This document shows, piece after piece, positions 63,971 through 64,000 of a stretch of DNA of 64,000 nt. Each line of letters starts with the position of its first letter. Positions within the stretch are counted from its first letter, which is position 1. Source of the stretch: Triangularia verruculosa (lineage: Eukaryota > Ascomycota > Sordariomycetes > Sordariales > Podosporaceae). The translations under genes and the position numbers were made by a program. The stretch spans positions 144,727 through 208,726 of the forward strand of contig MU863939.1 of NCBI GenBank assembly GCA_033296885.1. The letters are read 5' to 3'. Below the pieces are notes generated by a model. The model did not search any database. It saw nothing but the letters and a program-made list of their open reading frames with translations, and had not been told where the DNA came from.

Positions 63971-64000
63971 CTCAGAGGCAATACAATGGCTTGGATCAGC

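Noticed and set aside
1..64000. CRISPR arrays, prokaryotic operons, phage or bacterial mobile elements
   Set aside because: No such structure; the gene style throughout is fungal and intron-bearing.

Overview
This is a stretch of nuclear genome from a filamentous ascomycete (Pezizomycotina, most likely a Sordariomycete). Coding genes are cut by many short introns (about 48-129 bp) with GT..CTAAC/CTGAC..AG signals. The gene families (HET domains, fungal STAND/NLR, Hce2 effectors, AA9 LPMO, fasciclin, Pth11-like rhodopsin, fungal MACPF) are typical of that group. Short TTAGGG runs match the fungal telomere repeat. The last ~350 bp are extremely AT/TpA-rich, as in repeats altered by repeat-induced point mutation (RIP). 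No CRISPR, rRNA, tRNA or prokaryotic feature was found.

Layout. 0-1 kb: a HET-domain gene on the minus strand, cut by the window edge and interrupted by an in-frame TAG. 2.4-8.9 kb: four tandem paralogs of small secreted Ecp2/Hce2-type proteins (A-D), all with one intron at the same codon, with arsH inserted between A and B. 9.6-10.8 kb: a RING-H2 protein. 12.7-18 kb: an 11-exon gene for a ~1546-aa protein combining Cys-rich region, P-loop GTPase, RING-like finger and patatin phospholipase. 18.6-28 kb: a beta-lactamase-like serine hydrolase, a NACHT/STAND (NLR-like) protein, an mpaB-like oxygenase and a modin-like membrane protein. 28-37.5 kb: a block closer to core genome: GPI-anchored fasciclin protein, OCRL-type inositol 5-phosphatase divergent from DCP1, a small unknown ORF 18 bp before swi5/sae3, and a T1-type ribonuclease.

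38.9-43 kb: a Cys-containing hypothetical protein, an HNH-domain protein and an AA9 lytic polysaccharide monooxygenase. 45.5-50.4 kb: a membrane protein followed 205 bp later by a second, intact HET gene. 51.9-57.6 kb: an integral membrane rhodopsin-family protein, then a divergent pair of cytochrome P450 and Erg26-like 3beta-HSD/C4-decarboxylase, which may act on one sterol or terpenoid substrate. 58-61 kb: a MACPF pore-forming-family gene whose best splice model runs straight into a four-bladed hemopexin propeller. 62.3-62.8 kb: a small unknown gene, then gene-poor sequence leading into the AT-rich tail.

Taken together, much of the window looks like an accessory region for non-self recognition (HET x2, NLR, GTPase-RING-patatin, modin-like, HET-neighbour membrane protein) and host or substrate interaction (Hce2 x4, AA9, RNase, MACPF-hemopexin). 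Ordinary housekeeping genes sit around 31-37 kb. The most unusual items are the MACPF-hemopexin fusion, the GTPase-RING-patatin protein and the Hce2 array. All exon coordinates were read by eye from splice signals and frame continuity; no alignment or RNA data was available.
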